64,000 nucleotides of DNA from assembly GCA_029961685.1 (NCBI GenBank), contig JARWKL010000009.1, positions 20,765,237 through 20,829,236 of the forward strand. Direction: 5' to 3'. Position numbers and translations under genes: made by a program. Below the pieces are notes generated by a model. That model was not told the DNA's origin. It searched no databases and was given only the letters and a program-made list of their open reading frames with translations. Source of the stretch: Aristolochia californica (Eukaryota; Streptophyta; Magnoliopsida; Piperales; Aristolochiaceae). Below are positions 63,601-64,000 of this stretch, one piece after another; the first letter of the stretch is position 1; each line of letters starts with the position of its first letter.

Positions 63601-64000
63601 ACAATGCAAAAATTTAGAGAGAGATATTTCCAAAAAGTATCTGTAATTTTTAGGGATTGTAAACTCTTTTTAGTTTTTATATATCAAGTTTTGCAATCGT
63701 CGGGAAAGGGGTGGCAGGGGATTTTCCCTGAGTGTTGAATCCCAACCCATAAGTCATTCCTTAAAAAAATATAGCCCATTACGCATGATAAATTACTTTA
63801 CAATCATCAATGAACGTTAGGTCAACTTTTTGTAAATGCGAAAAAATAATGGCTTGTTTCACTCTTGTAAATATCCCACCGCACATTCACTTGAGAATTT
63901 AATGAGCATTTGTTATTTTATTTAAAAGGTTTGGATCCATAGGTCATTTGTATCTTTAACAAGTTTCAAGCATGTATATCCATTTTTTAAAGCAAGTGTA

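Larger units (their letters stand above)
40900..64000 (+). repeat. Satellite array block D, forward orientation (~34 copies)
   Basis: Anchors occur at about 41513, 42190, 42654, 43327, 44002, 44671, 45350, 46014, 46476, 47151, 47825, 48498, 49123, 49796, 50470, 51146, 51828, 52513, 53199, 53875, 54474, 55150, 55825, 56515, 57181, 58004, 58682, 59359, 60034, 60710, 61361, 62038, 62713 and 63389. Spacing is mostly 673-679, with 682-686 near 51-53 kb. Exceptions are 464 and 462 (short monomers), 599 (truncation at 54458), 625 (deletion near 48719) and 823 (partial duplication). The array runs off the window end. No gene is seen. Confidence 0.95.

Noticed and set aside
1..64000. Host protein-coding genes, tRNA, rRNA or organelle DNA
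   Set aside because: No tRNA- or rRNA-like sequence was recognised and no host-type exon was seen. Everything outside the element aligns by eye to the satellite monomer.

Overview
The window is plant nuclear heterochromatin. About 58.5 of its 64 kb is one AT-rich tandem satellite with a monomer of roughly 675-687 bp, and the remaining 5.5 kb is a decayed Athila-type Ty3/gypsy LTR retrotransposon inserted into it. The Athila-clade gag, protease and reverse transcriptase and the tRNA-Asp-type primer site point to a flowering plant, probably a eudicot. I do not recognise the satellite and cannot name the species. No host gene is supported, and the many 60-110 aa open frames outside the element are the same few satellite frames recurring.

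Layout: 1-19058 holds about 29 satellite copies in the orientation I call forward. 19059-24115 holds about 7.4 copies in the opposite orientation. 24116-35396 holds about 17 forward copies. 35397-40894 is the retrotransposon, lying on the minus strand and flanked by the 5-bp duplication CCATA. 40900-64000 holds about 34 more forward copies. By eye, about 86 copies carry the anchor AACTAGTGG or a close variant. Their spacing is mostly 673-678 or 684-688 bp, and a roughly 10-bp indel separates these two length classes.

The array is not homogeneous. Shared private variants mark higher-order structure: a 1.37-kb dimer repeated at about 8.6-11.3 kb, a roughly 3.82-kb multimer at about 42.2-50.9 kb, and monomers with identical deletions 7.4 kb apart. 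Part of the inverted block mirrors forward monomers at 26.8-28.5 kb around an axis near 25.48 kb. Truncated monomers, an 823-bp partial duplication, local template-switch-like copies and three long G/C tracts record ongoing rearrangement.

The Athila copy keeps a 1418-bp 5' LTR, a primer site and recognisable gag, protease and reverse transcriptase. It has three in-frame TAG stops and at least two frameshifts. A deletion fused the end of the RT palm directly to a 0.5-kb remnant of the 3' LTR, removing RNase H, integrase, the polypurine tract and most of U3. It cannot be autonomous. Athila insertion into satellite is typical of (peri)centromeric DNA in some plants, so a centromeric or other heterochromatic origin is a reasonable but untested inference.
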